From: Ruminococcaceae bacterium P7
Lineage (GTDB): Bacteria; Bacillota; Clostridia; Oscillospirales; Acutalibacteraceae
Reading direction: 5' to 3'
Length of the DNA: 64,000 bases
NCBI GenBank assembly: GCA_900100595.1
Contig: FMUA01000010.1
Coordinates: 62,001 to 126,000 of the forward strand
Below the pieces are notes generated by a model, which was not told where the DNA came from, ran no database searches, and was given only the letters and a program-made list of their open reading frames with translations. Every line of letters starts with the position of its first letter. Positions within the stretch are counted from its first letter, which is position 1. The position numbers and the translations under genes are program-made. Positions 15,381 through 23,259 of the stretch are shown here, one piece after another.

Positions 15381-15839
15381 ATGAAAAGATTTTTTGCACT
15401 TGTTCTTGCAGCGGTTATGGCTGTGTCCGTGTTCGCAGGCTGCGGAGGCGGCGGCAAAGACCTCAAGGAAACGATGAAAACCATCAATTCCACCTACAGC
15501 CTTTCCCTCAAGGAGCTGGAAAACAAGGACGATCTGAAGAAATATTATTCCATTAATCCCGACAGCGTCAAGCAGTTCGCTGCTGAGATTGACTCCAACA
15601 ATAACGCGCCTGTGGAAATCGTGCTGGTAGAGGCGAAGGATTCCGCAGCGGCTGACGAGGTGGAAAAGGCGCTTGGCGGCCGTTACAACTCCATCATCAG
15701 CCAGTATGCTTCCTACACTCCCGAGAAGCTTGACATGGTAAAGGCGTGCAAGGTCAGCAAGGACGGCAATTATGTCAGCCTGATTGTGGCGGAAAACGGT
15801 CCTGAAATTCTCAAAACCTTTCAGGACAGCATAAAATAA
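15381..15839 (+). CDS. DUF4358 lipoprotein (second copy)
   Basis: 152 residues. A signal peptide with lipobox VFAGC (Cys near residue 21) precedes a DUF4358 domain with the same plan as the copy at 13871: LKKYYSINPDSVKQFAAEI, VEIVLVEAKDSAAADEVEKA, TPEKLDMVKACKVSKDGNYV and a final strand. Sequence identity to the first copy looks low, so the duplication is old. AAGGAG precedes ATG 15381; an in-frame start 18 nt upstream lacks a ribosome site. It has its own promoter and terminator, unlike the first copy. The function is unknown; an envelope accessory role is inferred from lipoprotein processing and neighbours. Confidence 0.72.
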   Translation: MKRFFALVLAAVMAVSVFAGCGGGGKDLKETMKTINSTYSLSLKELENKDDLKKYYSINPDSVKQFAAEIDSNNNAPVEIVLVEAKDSAAADEVEKALGGRYNSIISQYASYTPEKLDMVKACKVSKDGNYVSLIVAENGPEILKTFQDSIK

Positions 15840-15848
15840 ACCTTGATT

Positions 15849-15876
15849 CGGGCGGCGCAGTTCGCCCGTTTTTCTT
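15849..15876 (+). terminator. Intrinsic terminator after the second DUF4358 gene
   Basis: CGGGCG (15849-15854) and CGCCCG (15863-15868) with an 8-base loop, then TTTTTCTTT. Confidence 0.75.
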
Positions 15877-15923
15877 TCCCGCACGAAACGCGGCGATAAT
15901 TCTACAGCAAAGGGCAATACACG

Positions 15924-18182
15924 ATGACACAAAGCGAACTCAAACAACAATTTTCCTTTATGAACGACATGCAGCAGCAGGCTGTTTTCGCCACCGAGGG
16001 TCCCGTTCTCATTCTCGCGGGAGCAGGCTCGGGCAAAACGACCGTGCTGGTCAACCGCATTTCCTATATTTTACAGTCGGGACTGTGCAACCCTTGGAAT
16101 ATTCTCGCAATTACCTTCACCAACAAGGCGGCGGGAGAGTTGAAGGAGCGCATCTGCAATACCGTCCCCGAGGGCGGCTCCGATATCTGGGCGGCGACCT
16201 TCCACTCCACCTGCGCCCGCATCCTGCGCCGCTACGGTGACAGACTCGGCTATTCCTCACATTTCACCGTCTATTCCACCGATGATCAGAAGCGACTGGT
16301 CAAGGATATCATCAAGCAGCTGCAGCTCGACGAGCATGTATTTCAGGCGCGTTCGGTACTCACGGAAATTTCGCGCGCCAAGGACAAAATGCTCGAACCG
16401 AAGGATTTGCTGAAAAACGAGGAGTTTGATTTCCGCGCAAGCTCGATCGCGAAAATCTATGAAATCTATCAGGCAAAGCTCAAAACCTCTGACGCGATGG
16501 ATTTTGACGACCTTCTCTGCAACGCGGTAAAGCTGTTCCGTCAGGAGCCTGAGATTCTCGGCTTTTATCAGAACCAGTTCAAATATATCATGGTCGACGA
16601 GTATCAGGACACCAACAAGGTGCAGTATCAGTTTGTTTCGATGCTCGCCCAAAAGTACGGCAATATCTGTGTAGTCGGCGACGACGACCAGAGCATCTAC
16701 AAATTCCGCGGCGCTACCATTGAAAATATCCTCTCCTTTGAAAACACCTTCAAGGGCGCCAAGGTCATCCGTCTCGAACAAAACTACCGCAGCACACAGA
16801 ATATTCTGGACGCCGCCAACGCGGTCATTGCCAACAACAATCTGCGAAAGGGCAAAACGCTCTGGACACAGAACCCGAAGGGCGACAACATCACGGTACA
16901 TACCTGCGACAGCGAGCGCGATGAAGCGGCTTTTGTCACCAGAACCATCATGGACGGTGTTGCTGACGGTAGAAAGTATTCCGATTTCGCGATTCTCTAC
17001 CGCACCAACGCCCAATCCAACGCCTTAGAGCAGGCGCTCTCCCGCAGCGGTGTTCCGCACCGCATCATCGGCGGTCACCGCTTTTATGACCGCGAAGAGA
17101 TCCGCGACATGGTCGCCTATCTCCAGGTGATCAATAATCCGCATGATGACGTGCGTCTCAGCCGCATCATCAACGTGCCCAAGCGCTCCATCGGCGCAAA
17201 AACCGTATCCACCGCCGCAGAAATCGCGGCAGGTCTCGGAGAAAGCATTTACACCGTTATCAAGGACGCCGACGCGTATCCGCAGCTCTCCCGTGCCGCC
17301 GCGAAGCTCAAAGCCTTCACGGAGCTGATTGACGGTCTGATTGAAGCGGAACAGAGCGAAGAATATTCTCTTGCAGAATTATACAATCTGATTCTCGAGC
17401 ATACCAACTATGAAAACTACCTGCGCGCCGAAAAGGAAAACGCGGATGTGCGCATTGAGAATATTGAGGAGCTTTCCTCCAACATCATCAAGTTTGAGGA
17501 GGATTACGGCGACGAAGCCGACCTCTCCAACTTTCTCGAGGAAATCTCGCTGATGACCGATATCGACAATTACGACGCGGACGCCGACACCTGCGTCATG
17601 ATGACGCTCCACAGCGCAAAGGGACTGGAATTCCCCGTGGTGTTCATCACAGGCATGGAGGACGGATTGTTCCCGTCTATGGCGGCAATCAGCAGCGGTC
17701 CCGACGAGCTGGACGAGGAACGCCGCCTTGCTTACGTGGGCATCACCCGCGCAAAGCGCAAGCTCTATCTCACCAAGACCAAAACCAGAATGCTGTTCGG
17801 CTCCACAACCTACAGCAAGGAATCCCGCTTTGTTTCCGAAATTCCCGCACAGCTCGTCGAAAGAACGGGCGAGAGCCGTCTCTACGGCAGCAGCGGCAAG
17901 AGCAGTCCTTATTCCGCCTCCGCAGGCGCGGGCGCAAAGGTCAGCATCGGCGTCGCTCAGAAGCAGGGCTACAATCCCTCAAAATTCAAGGGATACCAGC
18001 CGCCCGCGGCAAAAACCGGCGTGACCTACAAGGTGGGAGACAGTGTCCTGCACAAGCTGTTTGGCAAGGGACTTATCCTGTCCGCAGAAAAAATGGGCAA
18101 CGACACGCTGCTCGAAATTGCCTTTGACAAAGCGGGCACCAAAAAGCTGATGGCAAATTTCTGTAAAATGGAAAAACTATAA
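15924..18182 (+). CDS. pcrA: ATP-dependent DNA helicase PcrA/UvrD
   Basis: 752 residues, full length for the family. Superfamily 1A motifs in order: Q-motif MNDMQQQAVFATEGP, motif I LAGAGSGKTTVL (near residue 31), Ia AITFTNKAAGELKER, II MVDEYQDTNKVQ, III VVGDDDQSIYKFRGA, IV RLEQNYRSTQNIL, V MMTLHSAKGLEFPVVFITG, and VI RRLAYVGITRAKRKLYL. The C-terminal tail (YKVGDSVLHKLFGKG) is the Tudor-like RNA-polymerase-binding module typical of PcrA. It acts as a 3'-5' helicase in repair, plasmid replication and removal of stalled RNA polymerase. ATG 15924 has only a weak AAAGGGC upstream. No own promoter was found in the 84 bp gap apart from the preceding terminator region. The serine-hydrolase-like gene follows after 28 bp. 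Confidence 0.95.
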   Translation: MTQSELKQQFSFMNDMQQQAVFATEGPVLILAGAGSGKTTVLVNRISYILQSGLCNPWNILAITFTNKAAGELKERICNTVPEGGSDIWAATFHSTCARILRRYGDRLGYSSHFTVYSTDDQKRLVKDIIKQLQLDEHVFQARSVLTEISRAKDKMLEPKDLLKNEEFDFRASSIAKIYEIYQAKLKTSDAMDFDDLLCNAVKLFRQEPEILGFYQNQFKYIMVDEYQDTNKVQYQFVSMLAQKYGNICVVGDDDQSIYKFRGATIENILSFENTFKGAKVIRLEQNYRSTQNILDAANAVIANNNLRKGKTLWTQNPKGDNITVHTCDSERDEAAFVTRTIMDGVADGRKYSDFAILYRTNAQSNALEQALSRSGVPHRIIGGHRFYDREEIRDMVAYLQVINNPHDDVRLSRIINVPKRSIGAKTVSTAAEIAAGLGESIYTVIKDADAYPQLSRAAAKLKAFTELIDGLIEAEQSEEYSLAELYNLILEHTNYENYLRAEKENADVRIENIEELSSNIIKFEEDYGDEADLSNFLEEISLMTDIDNYDADADTCVMMTLHSAKGLEFPVVFITGMEDGLFPSMAAISSGPDELDEERRLAYVGITRAKRKLYLTKTKTRMLFGSTTYSKESRFVSEIPAQLVERTGESRLYGSSGKSSPYSASAGAGAKVSIGVAQKQGYNPSKFKGYQPPAAKTGVTYKVGDSVLHKLFGKGLILSAEKMGNDTLLEIAFDKAGTKKLMANFCKMEKL

Positions 18183-18210
18183 AAATCGTAAAACTTAGAA
18201 GGTGAAAAAA

Positions 18211-19410
18211 GTGCCGAAAAACCTGAAAGCCCTTGTTTGCCTGCCTATGGCTGCGCTTATGCTGCTGTGCGGATGTCATCCCGAGACATCCTCTCAAATC
18301 GAGGAAACCGTTGTCACAACCGAGGAACCAACCACGGTCGAGCCGACAACAAAACCCGTTGCCACCGCCGACAGCGCAAATGTAAAAAAATACGATTTCC
18401 TCGCAATCAAGCAAAAAAACGGAGAAATCACCTCAGACTTCAATGATATTGTCAGCGCGAAAAAATTCAAGGGCGTTATCTATGCAAAGCTCGGCAATGA
18501 TTTTGAGTACATCAGCTCAACAGGCGCGTCCGACAATGCAAAGCACAAGTATAATTCCATCAATACCTGTTTTTACGTCGGAGGGCTGACGCAGCAGGTG
18601 ACTGCCGCTGCGGTGCTTCTTCTGGCGGAGGATGACAAGCTGAGCCTGAATGACACGATCGACGCCTATTTTCCCGATTATGCATACGGCGCGGATATCA
18701 CCGTACAGAACCTTCTCGACATGACCTCGGGAATCAAGAGCTATATTCTCCGCACGGATATCAGCGATATGGCAGCATATCCCGCGATCGATCTGGGCGA
18801 CAAGCTCAGCAAGGATAATTCTTATGAGGAAAATAAATCTGCGGTTCTCGACTGGATTTTCCGTCAGGAGCTTGACTTTGAACCGTCCGAAGCCTTTGCG
18901 ATATCGGACAGCAACTATTATCTCCTGGGAGAAATCATAGCAAAAGCAAGCGGAGAAAGCTATGAGAGCTACGTCAAATCCCACCTGTTCAAGCCGCTTG
19001 CGATGAATAACACGGGTTTTGAGGAAAACGACCGCCTTGCCGCGCCCTTTGATGAAGGCGCGGAGACGGATAAGCTGACCTTTGCGGGCGTGGGCTATTC
19101 CGCCTGCGGCATGATTTCCAACATGTCCGATATTCTCCGCTGGTCTGACGGTATTTTCACCGATGGCGTTTTGAGTGAAAAGTCGGTCAAACTGATGCAG
19201 GAGGAAAGCGAAAATAGTTATTCCTGCGGCGCAACCATCAAAAACGGCAGACTGTCCTCTTCGGGACGCTGCGGCGCTTATTCCGCGCTGCTCAGCTTTA
19301 CGCCCGACAAAAGCGATATTTTCATTTCGCTGTCCAACTACAACTATTCCGACCCGTACTATCTGCACAGCGCTTTCCGCAATTATCTTGCGCGATTTGC
19401 CGTCAGCTAA
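18211..19410 (+). CDS. Serine hydrolase (beta-lactamase-fold) lipoprotein lacking catalytic residues
   Basis: 399 residues. A signal peptide with lipobox LLCGC is followed by a Thr/Glu/Pro linker and a class C beta-lactamase/DD-peptidase fold: FYVGGLTQQVTAAAVLLLAE, LSLNDTIDAYFPDY, ITVQNLLDMTSGIKSY, NYYLLGEIIAKASGESY and LFKPLAMNNTGF. In active members the first motif reads SxxK (GS-x-x-K), and here Ser is Gly and Lys is Gln. The second motif YxN reads ISD, and the third HxG region reads RCG. All three catalytic motifs are lost, so it is probably a binding or regulatory pseudoenzyme at the wall. GTG 18211 was chosen because AGAAGGTG lies 6 nt upstream; a GTG at 18202 overlaps that site. It follows pcrA by 28 bp. 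Confidence 0.75.
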   Translation: MPKNLKALVCLPMAALMLLCGCHPETSSQIEETVVTTEEPTTVEPTTKPVATADSANVKKYDFLAIKQKNGEITSDFNDIVSAKKFKGVIYAKLGNDFEYISSTGASDNAKHKYNSINTCFYVGGLTQQVTAAAVLLLAEDDKLSLNDTIDAYFPDYAYGADITVQNLLDMTSGIKSYILRTDISDMAAYPAIDLGDKLSKDNSYEENKSAVLDWIFRQELDFEPSEAFAISDSNYYLLGEIIAKASGESYESYVKSHLFKPLAMNNTGFEENDRLAAPFDEGAETDKLTFAGVGYSACGMISNMSDILRWSDGIFTDGVLSEKSVKLMQEESENSYSCGATIKNGRLSSSGRCGAYSALLSFTPDKSDIFISLSNYNYSDPYYLHSAFRNYLARFAVS

Positions 19411-19425
19411 TCACCAAAATCACAA

Positions 19426-19510
19426 ACCTCCATACTATGGTATTGTTACAGAGCAGATGCCGGCCTGCAAAATACAGACGGCGTCGCTGTAAATACTTAT
19501 GTATGGAGGT
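19426..19510 (+). promoter_or_regulatory. Long-range 10 bp inverted repeat sequestering the ribosome site of gene 19518
   Basis: ACCTCCATAC (19426-19435) is the exact reverse complement of GTATGGAGGT (19501-19510), and the latter contains the GGAGG of the next gene. The 65 nt between arms can fold locally. An alternative reading is that CATACTAT (19431-19438) is the -10 of a sporulation sigma factor; then the left arm would not be transcribed. Confidence 0.4.
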
Positions 19511-19517
19511 ACTTTTT

Positions 19518-20360
19518 ATGTCGGAAGTTCATCTCGAAAACGACGCGCAGACCGTTCCGGATAATGATAATCAGGATTTCGGCTTTGATCCTGTCTGCAT
19601 TGACGTTCCAAGAATTTACGATTCCTGCGGCGCGAAGGACTGTCTCAGAGATCTGACGGTATTTTTCACCGAGGCGGATCAGACGCTGGTTGAAAAAGCT
19701 TCGGCTGTCCGTGTAACAAAGGCGAGCGTGCTGACGTCGAGCATCACCGTGGACGCGGTGGCGTTTAACCGCGGCTATTATTCGGTGGACGTGGTATTTT
19801 ACTTTGCCGTCTGTGTAGAGGTCTATGCCGGCACAGGCGCAATCCCTACCACGGCAACAGGTCTTGCGACAGCGTCGAAACGTGTCGTACTCTACGGCAG
19901 CGACGCCACCACCAAAACTTTCTCGAGCGGCGATACCGCTGCGGCGATAGACACCTCGGACTTTGATTGCTGCCCCGGCTGCCCCAGCACGCTGCCCGAC
20001 GCTTCCGTGCAGGTTTCCTGCCCGATGGCGCTCGCAGCCTCAGTGACCGCTGTGACAGCGCCCGTGATCATGCCCTTCGTGCCCGAGAATGTCGCGGAAT
20101 TTTTCGGTGAAGCGATGTCAGCGCCCGAAAATCAGCAGGTGCTTGTCACTCTCGGAACCTTCTCTATTGTCCAGCTGACCCGAAACGTGCAGCTGATGAT
20201 TCCTTCCTACGATTTCTGTGTTCCGAGAAAGGAGTGCGCCGCCGACACGAGCGACCCGTGCGAGGCATTCAGCAAGATCGAGTTCCCGACGGATTCTTTC
20301 TTTCCGCCCAGCACGACCGACGCGGATGCGGGCACGCCGTTTCACTGCGGCTGCGAATAG
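19518..20360 (+). CDS. Conserved clostridial Cys-containing protein of unknown function
   Basis: 280 residues with no signal peptide or membrane segment. Recognisable blocks are DPVCIDVPRIYDSCGAKDCL near residue 25, AVAFNRGYYSVDVVFYFAV near residue 83, KRVVLYGSD, and a C-terminal part with RNVQLMIPSYDFCVPRKECA and FPTDSFFPPSTTD. I know this layout from many Clostridia genomes as an unnamed protein; no function is established as far as I know. Cysteines are numerous (CCPGCPS, CGCE at the very end), which would suit a disulfide-rich structural protein such as a spore-layer protein, but that is inference. ATG 19518 has TATGGAGGT upstream at 7 nt spacing, and that site can pair with an upstream arm. 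It is a single-gene unit. Confidence 0.6.
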   Translation: MSEVHLENDAQTVPDNDNQDFGFDPVCIDVPRIYDSCGAKDCLRDLTVFFTEADQTLVEKASAVRVTKASVLTSSITVDAVAFNRGYYSVDVVFYFAVCVEVYAGTGAIPTTATGLATASKRVVLYGSDATTKTFSSGDTAAAIDTSDFDCCPGCPSTLPDASVQVSCPMALAASVTAVTAPVIMPFVPENVAEFFGEAMSAPENQQVLVTLGTFSIVQLTRNVQLMIPSYDFCVPRKECAADTSDPCEAFSKIEFPTDSFFPPSTTDADAGTPFHCGCE

Positions 20361-20454
20361 GAAGTAAAAAGCGCCGGTGGGCGCGCTCTCCCGCCTTTTA
20401 TAATGTTCATCTCCGGAAATGTTCATTAACGGCGGGATAAAGAAGTTTCCTATT
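20356..20454 (+). other. Nested inverted repeats in the 3' region of gene 19518
   Basis: Outer arms AATAGGAA (20356-20363) and TTCCTATT (20447-20454), middle arms TCCCGCC (20389-20395) and GGCGGGA (20431-20437), and an inner hairpin GCGCC-GGTG-GGCGC (20371-20384) are mutually compatible. AATGTTCAT is repeated at 20402-20410 and 20418-20426. No classical T-run terminator for the plus strand was seen, so this may be a structured 3' UTR or a small RNA. Confidence 0.35.
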
Positions 20455-20491
20455 AAAAAAGAGGTTGGCTCTGAGTAAAGAGTCAACCTCT
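20454..20491 (-). terminator. Intrinsic terminator of the HAD phosphatase gene (minus strand)
   Basis: AGAGGTTGGCTCT (20460-20472) and AGAGTCAACCTCT (20479-20491) pair over 13 bases with one wobble. The minus strand continues into a run of Ts (20454-20460). Confidence 0.85.
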
Positions 20492-20495
20492 GATC

Positions 20496-21056
20496 TTAAA
20501 ATTGCCATTCACTGAGCTGTTCATCCTTGACAATATAAGCTTTTTCGGCAAGCTTTGCCAGCGGCGTATCGCTGTAGCTGTCCGAATAGAATTCATCGAT
20601 TCCGCTGTCGCCGAATATCTCCCGGAAACGGCGCACCTTTTCTTCTCCGTGACAGTTGACACCGTCATAAGCGCCCGTATGAGGGTCGACGTTGGACGCC
20701 ATCAGACAGCGGATTCCCAATCTTTCACAGACAGGCTGCAGCAAAAACAGGGGAGACGCGGAGATAATCACGTCATCCTCCCGCTGCTGAGCGAGATAAA
20801 AAGCTTTGATTTTTTGAATATGCGTTTCCCAGAAATCATTAACGTCTTTTTCCGTGTCGCAGCAGCGCAGGAAAAGGTACATTTTTTCCTTGAACTCGGT
20901 CTTGCTGCCCTTTTTGAATACATAAAACCTCACAAAAGCGCCGAAAAGAGAGGGTGCAAGCGTGAGGATTTTTTTATGCCTGCCAAGAGAAAACAGATAA
21001 AAATCAGCGGTGGAATCACCGTCATAAATCGTCTTGTCAAAATCGTAAACGTTCAT
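20496..21056 (-). CDS. HAD-family (SerB-like) phosphatase
   Basis: 186 residues. HAD motif I is VYDFDKTIYDGDSTADF (nucleophile Asp near residue 5), motif II is VIISASPLFLL (Ser), and the motif III/IV region is YSDSYSDTPLAKLAEKAYIV, with GEEKVRRF supplying the Lys. The helical cap between motifs I and II (residues about 25-95) is of the C1 type seen in the HAD-IB/SerB group. Substrates in this subgroup include phosphoserine and small lipid or sugar phosphates; the sequence does not tell which. ATG 21056 was preferred to a TTG six bases upstream; GAAAGG lies 9-10 nt before it. It is monocistronic, diverging from the DUF5685 operon. Confidence 0.8.
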   Translation of the reverse strand: MNVYDFDKTIYDGDSTADFYLFSLGRHKKILTLAPSLFGAFVRFYVFKKGSKTEFKEKMYLFLRCCDTEKDVNDFWETHIQKIKAFYLAQQREDDVIISASPLFLLQPVCERLGIRCLMASNVDPHTGAYDGVNCHGEEKVRRFREIFGDSGIDEFYSDSYSDTPLAKLAEKAYIVKDEQLSEWQF

Positions 21057-21084
21057 AACCAAAGCCTTTCAATGGGATAGCTCC

Positions 21085-21112
21085 AGTATAGCACCAAACG
21101 GCGGGTTGTAAT
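21085..21112 (-). promoter_or_regulatory. Probable promoter of the HAD phosphatase gene
   Basis: Minus-strand ATTACA (21107-21112), 16 bp spacer, TATACT (21085-21090). Confidence 0.45.
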
Positions 21113-21144
21113 TTCGATAATAGAAAAAATAATCTGACAAAGTA

Positions 21145-21173
21145 TTGAAAATAACGCGTCAATATGCTATAAT
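21145..21173 (+). promoter_or_regulatory. SigA promoter of the DUF5685/J-protein operon
   Basis: TTGAAA (21145-21150), 17 bp spacer, TATAAT (21168-21173). Confidence 0.7.
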
Positions 21174-21203
21174 AAAATACCATAATACATTCTGGGAGAG
21201 TAT

Positions 21204-22058
21204 ATGTTCGGGTATCTACAGGTCGACAAAGCGGAACTCAAAGTCAGAGAATGGGAAGCGTACAAATCCGTTTACTGCGGACTGTGCAGGCAGATGGGCA
21301 GGGACTACTCCTTTTTGTCCCGTCTCGCGCTCAGCTACGACTGCACCTACTACGCTATGTTACTCATGTCCGTCCATCGCAGCTGCACGGGCTTTGACAG
21401 CGGCAGGTGCCGCTTCAATCCGCTCAAAAAATGCGGATTCGCGCGCTGCACGGATGAAAGCTACAGCAAAGCGGCTGCGCTCTCTGTGATTTCCGTCTAC
21501 TACAAATTACTGGACGACATCCGCGACAGCGGCTTTTTCAAACGACTGGGAACACGCTTTCTGAAGCTCTTTTTCGGGCATTGGCGCAGGAAGGCGGTGC
21601 AAAAATACCCGAAAATAGACACCGTCGTTTCGGACATGCTTCAAATGCAGTTTGAAGCGGAAAGCGCCGACAACACCTCCTGCGACGCGGCGGCGCATCC
21701 GACCGCACAGATGCTTGCGGAGGTATTCGCTCTTGACGCAGCGGACGATATGGAGCGGCGCGTATTCCGTGAATTCGGCTATCAGCTCGGCAGATGGGTC
21801 TATTTCATGGACGCCGCGGACGATTATTTCAAGGACAAAAAGCACAGCGCGTTCAATCCGTTTTCGGCGATCGAAGAAAAAGAATTGCCTGATTTTGCGC
21901 AGAGTATCCTCAATCAGTCGCTCGCACGGGCATATGACGCGTACCAACTGATTACCATACGGGATTTCAAGGGAATCCTCGACAATATGATTCTGCTGGG
22001 CTTTCCGCTGAAGCAAAACAGCGTTTTGGCACAGCTCAGGGAGGAAATGAATGAATAA
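21204..22058 (+). CDS. DUF5685 family protein
   Basis: 284 residues, cytosolic. The N-terminus carries cysteines in [20 protein letters not shown] (near residue 27), [19 protein letters not shown] and ARCTDESY, followed by an alpha-helical body with [15 protein letters not shown] and [18 protein letters not shown]. The latter aspartate-rich helix recalls the metal-binding DDxxD-type helices of isoprenoid synthases, although I cannot confirm that link. The family is known only as DUF5685 and is found in clostridia beside J-domain proteins. The gene overlaps the J-protein start by 8 nt, so the two are translationally coupled. ATG 21204 has GGGAGAG upstream. The function is unknown; the coupling suggests a client or partner of the J-protein. 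Confidence 0.75.
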   Translation: MFGYLQVDKAELKVREWEAYKSVYCGLCRQMGRDYSFLSRLALSYDCTYYAMLLMSVHRSCTGFDSGRCRFNPLKKCGFARCTDESYSKAAALSVISVYYKLLDDIRDSGFFKRLGTRFLKLFFGHWRRKAVQKYPKIDTVVSDMLQMQFEAESADNTSCDAAAHPTAQMLAEVFALDAADDMERRVFREFGYQLGRWVYFMDAADDYFKDKKHSAFNPFSAIEEKELPDFAQSILNQSLARAYDAYQLITIRDFKGILDNMILLGFPLKQNSVLAQLREEMNE

Positions 22059-22674
22059 TCCATATGAGGTGCTCGGCGTTTCGCCGGACGCCACAGATGA
22101 AGAAATCAAAAAAGCATACCGCAGCCTCGCGAAAAAATATCATCCCGACAACTACGCCGACAGTCCCTTGGCGGATGTGGCGGAGCAGAAGATGAAAGAG
22201 GTCAACGAGGCGTATGACGAGATCAACCGCATGCGCCAGAAGGGAAAGGGCACGGGCTCAACAGGAAACGCGGGCTATTCGGGCTACAACAGCTCCTATG
22301 GCAGCAGCTATTCCAAGTTCAACAACGTCAGAATCTACATCCAGCGCAACATGGTCAATGAAGCGGAGCAGATTCTTGAGAATACCACACCATCCGAACG
22401 CGACGCGGAATGGCACTTTCTCAAAGGAATGTGCGCCTACCGCAGAGGCTGGAACGAGCAGGCAAGGCAGTTCTTCCAGACCGCCGTCAACATGGATCCG
22501 AACAATCAGGAGTTCCGCATGGCGCTCAACAACATGAACAATCAACGCACCTACAACTACGGCGGTTATCAAACAGGCGGCGATACCGACTGGTCGGGCA
22601 TGGGCTGCAGCTGCTGCGACATCTGCGCGACCGCGCTTTGTGTCAATTGCCTTTGCAATTGCTGCAGGGGCTGA
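22051..22674 (+). CDS. J-domain protein with TPR-like segment and Cys-rich tail
   Basis: 207 residues. An N-terminal J-domain ([27 protein letters not shown] with the HPD triad near residue 31) would stimulate an Hsp70/DnaK. After a Gly/Ser/Tyr-rich linker (residues about 70-92) come TPR-like helices: [33 protein letters not shown] and [18 protein letters not shown]. The last 30 residues are strikingly Cys-rich ([19 protein letters not shown], then NCCRG), perhaps a metal-binding or palmitoyl-like membrane-associating tail. The start at 22051 overlaps DUF5685 by 8 nt, with AGGGAGG before it. It is not the general DnaJ: the zinc finger (CxxCxGxG) and the C-terminal substrate domain are missing. 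Confidence 0.8.
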   Translation: MNNPYEVLGVSPDATDEEIKKAYRSLAKKYHPDNYADSPLADVAEQKMKEVNEAYDEINRMRQKGKGTGSTGNAGYSGYNSSYGSSYSKFNNVRIYIQRNMVNEAEQILENTTPSERDAEWHFLKGMCAYRRGWNEQARQFFQTAVNMDPNNQEFRMALNNMNNQRTYNYGGYQTGGDTDWSGMGCSCCDICATALCVNCLCNCCRG

Positions 22675-22678
22675 CGCG

Positions 22679-23233
22679 ATGAAAAAGAATCCTCTCAGAA
22701 AGCTGCCCTTTAAAATCGCCCTCTGCGCCGTGATTGCCGCTCTGTCGGTCATCATGCTGATGCTGACCTCGGTCATTCCGTTCGGCACCTACGCACTGCC
22801 CGGATTTGCGGGCGCGTTCCTCGTGATTGTCGTCATTGAGCTGAACGCAAAATGGGCGCTGGGCGTCTATGCCGTCACATCTCTGCTGGGATTCTTCCTT
22901 GCGGGCGACAAAGAAGCAGCTGTATGCTATATATTGCTGCTCGGCTACTATCCCGTACTCAAAAACCTCATTGAGCAGAAAGTCAAGCTCCGGTTGTTGA
23001 GAATCATCCTCAAATTCGCGGTTTTCAACGCGGCGGCTGTCGGAACCTTCTATATTACGACGCTGCTGCTCGCGATTCCCGCCGACGAATACACGCTCTT
23101 CGGAATCTATATGCCTCTCGCGTTTCTGGCGGCAGGCAACCTTGTGTTTTTACTGTACGATTTGGCGCTGACGCAATCCGTTGTGTTTTATGTCAGAAAA
23201 ATCCGCGGAAGGATATTCAGCGAATTTCGATAA
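22679..23233 (+). CDS. Integral membrane protein, ECF S-component-like
   Basis: 184 residues with five or six predicted helices. The beginning (KIALCAVIAALSVIMLMLTS, VIPFGTYALPGFAGAFLVI) resembles the first helices of ECF-type transporter substrate-binding S-components, which usually start with an AxxxA motif and a proline-containing loop. The identity of any vitamin or metal substrate cannot be read. ATG 22679 starts 4 bp after the J-protein stop with AGGGG upstream, so it is the third gene of the operon. C-terminal charged residues RKIRGRIF face the cytosol. Alternatively it could be an unrelated small membrane protein. Confidence 0.5.
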   Translation: MKKNPLRKLPFKIALCAVIAALSVIMLMLTSVIPFGTYALPGFAGAFLVIVVIELNAKWALGVYAVTSLLGFFLAGDKEAAVCYILLLGYYPVLKNLIEQKVKLRLLRIILKFAVFNAAAVGTFYITTLLLAIPADEYTLFGIYMPLAFLAAGNLVFLLYDLALTQSVVFYVRKIRGRIFSEFR

Positions 23234-23259
23234 ATCCAAAAAGCAGGAAGGTGTAATTT

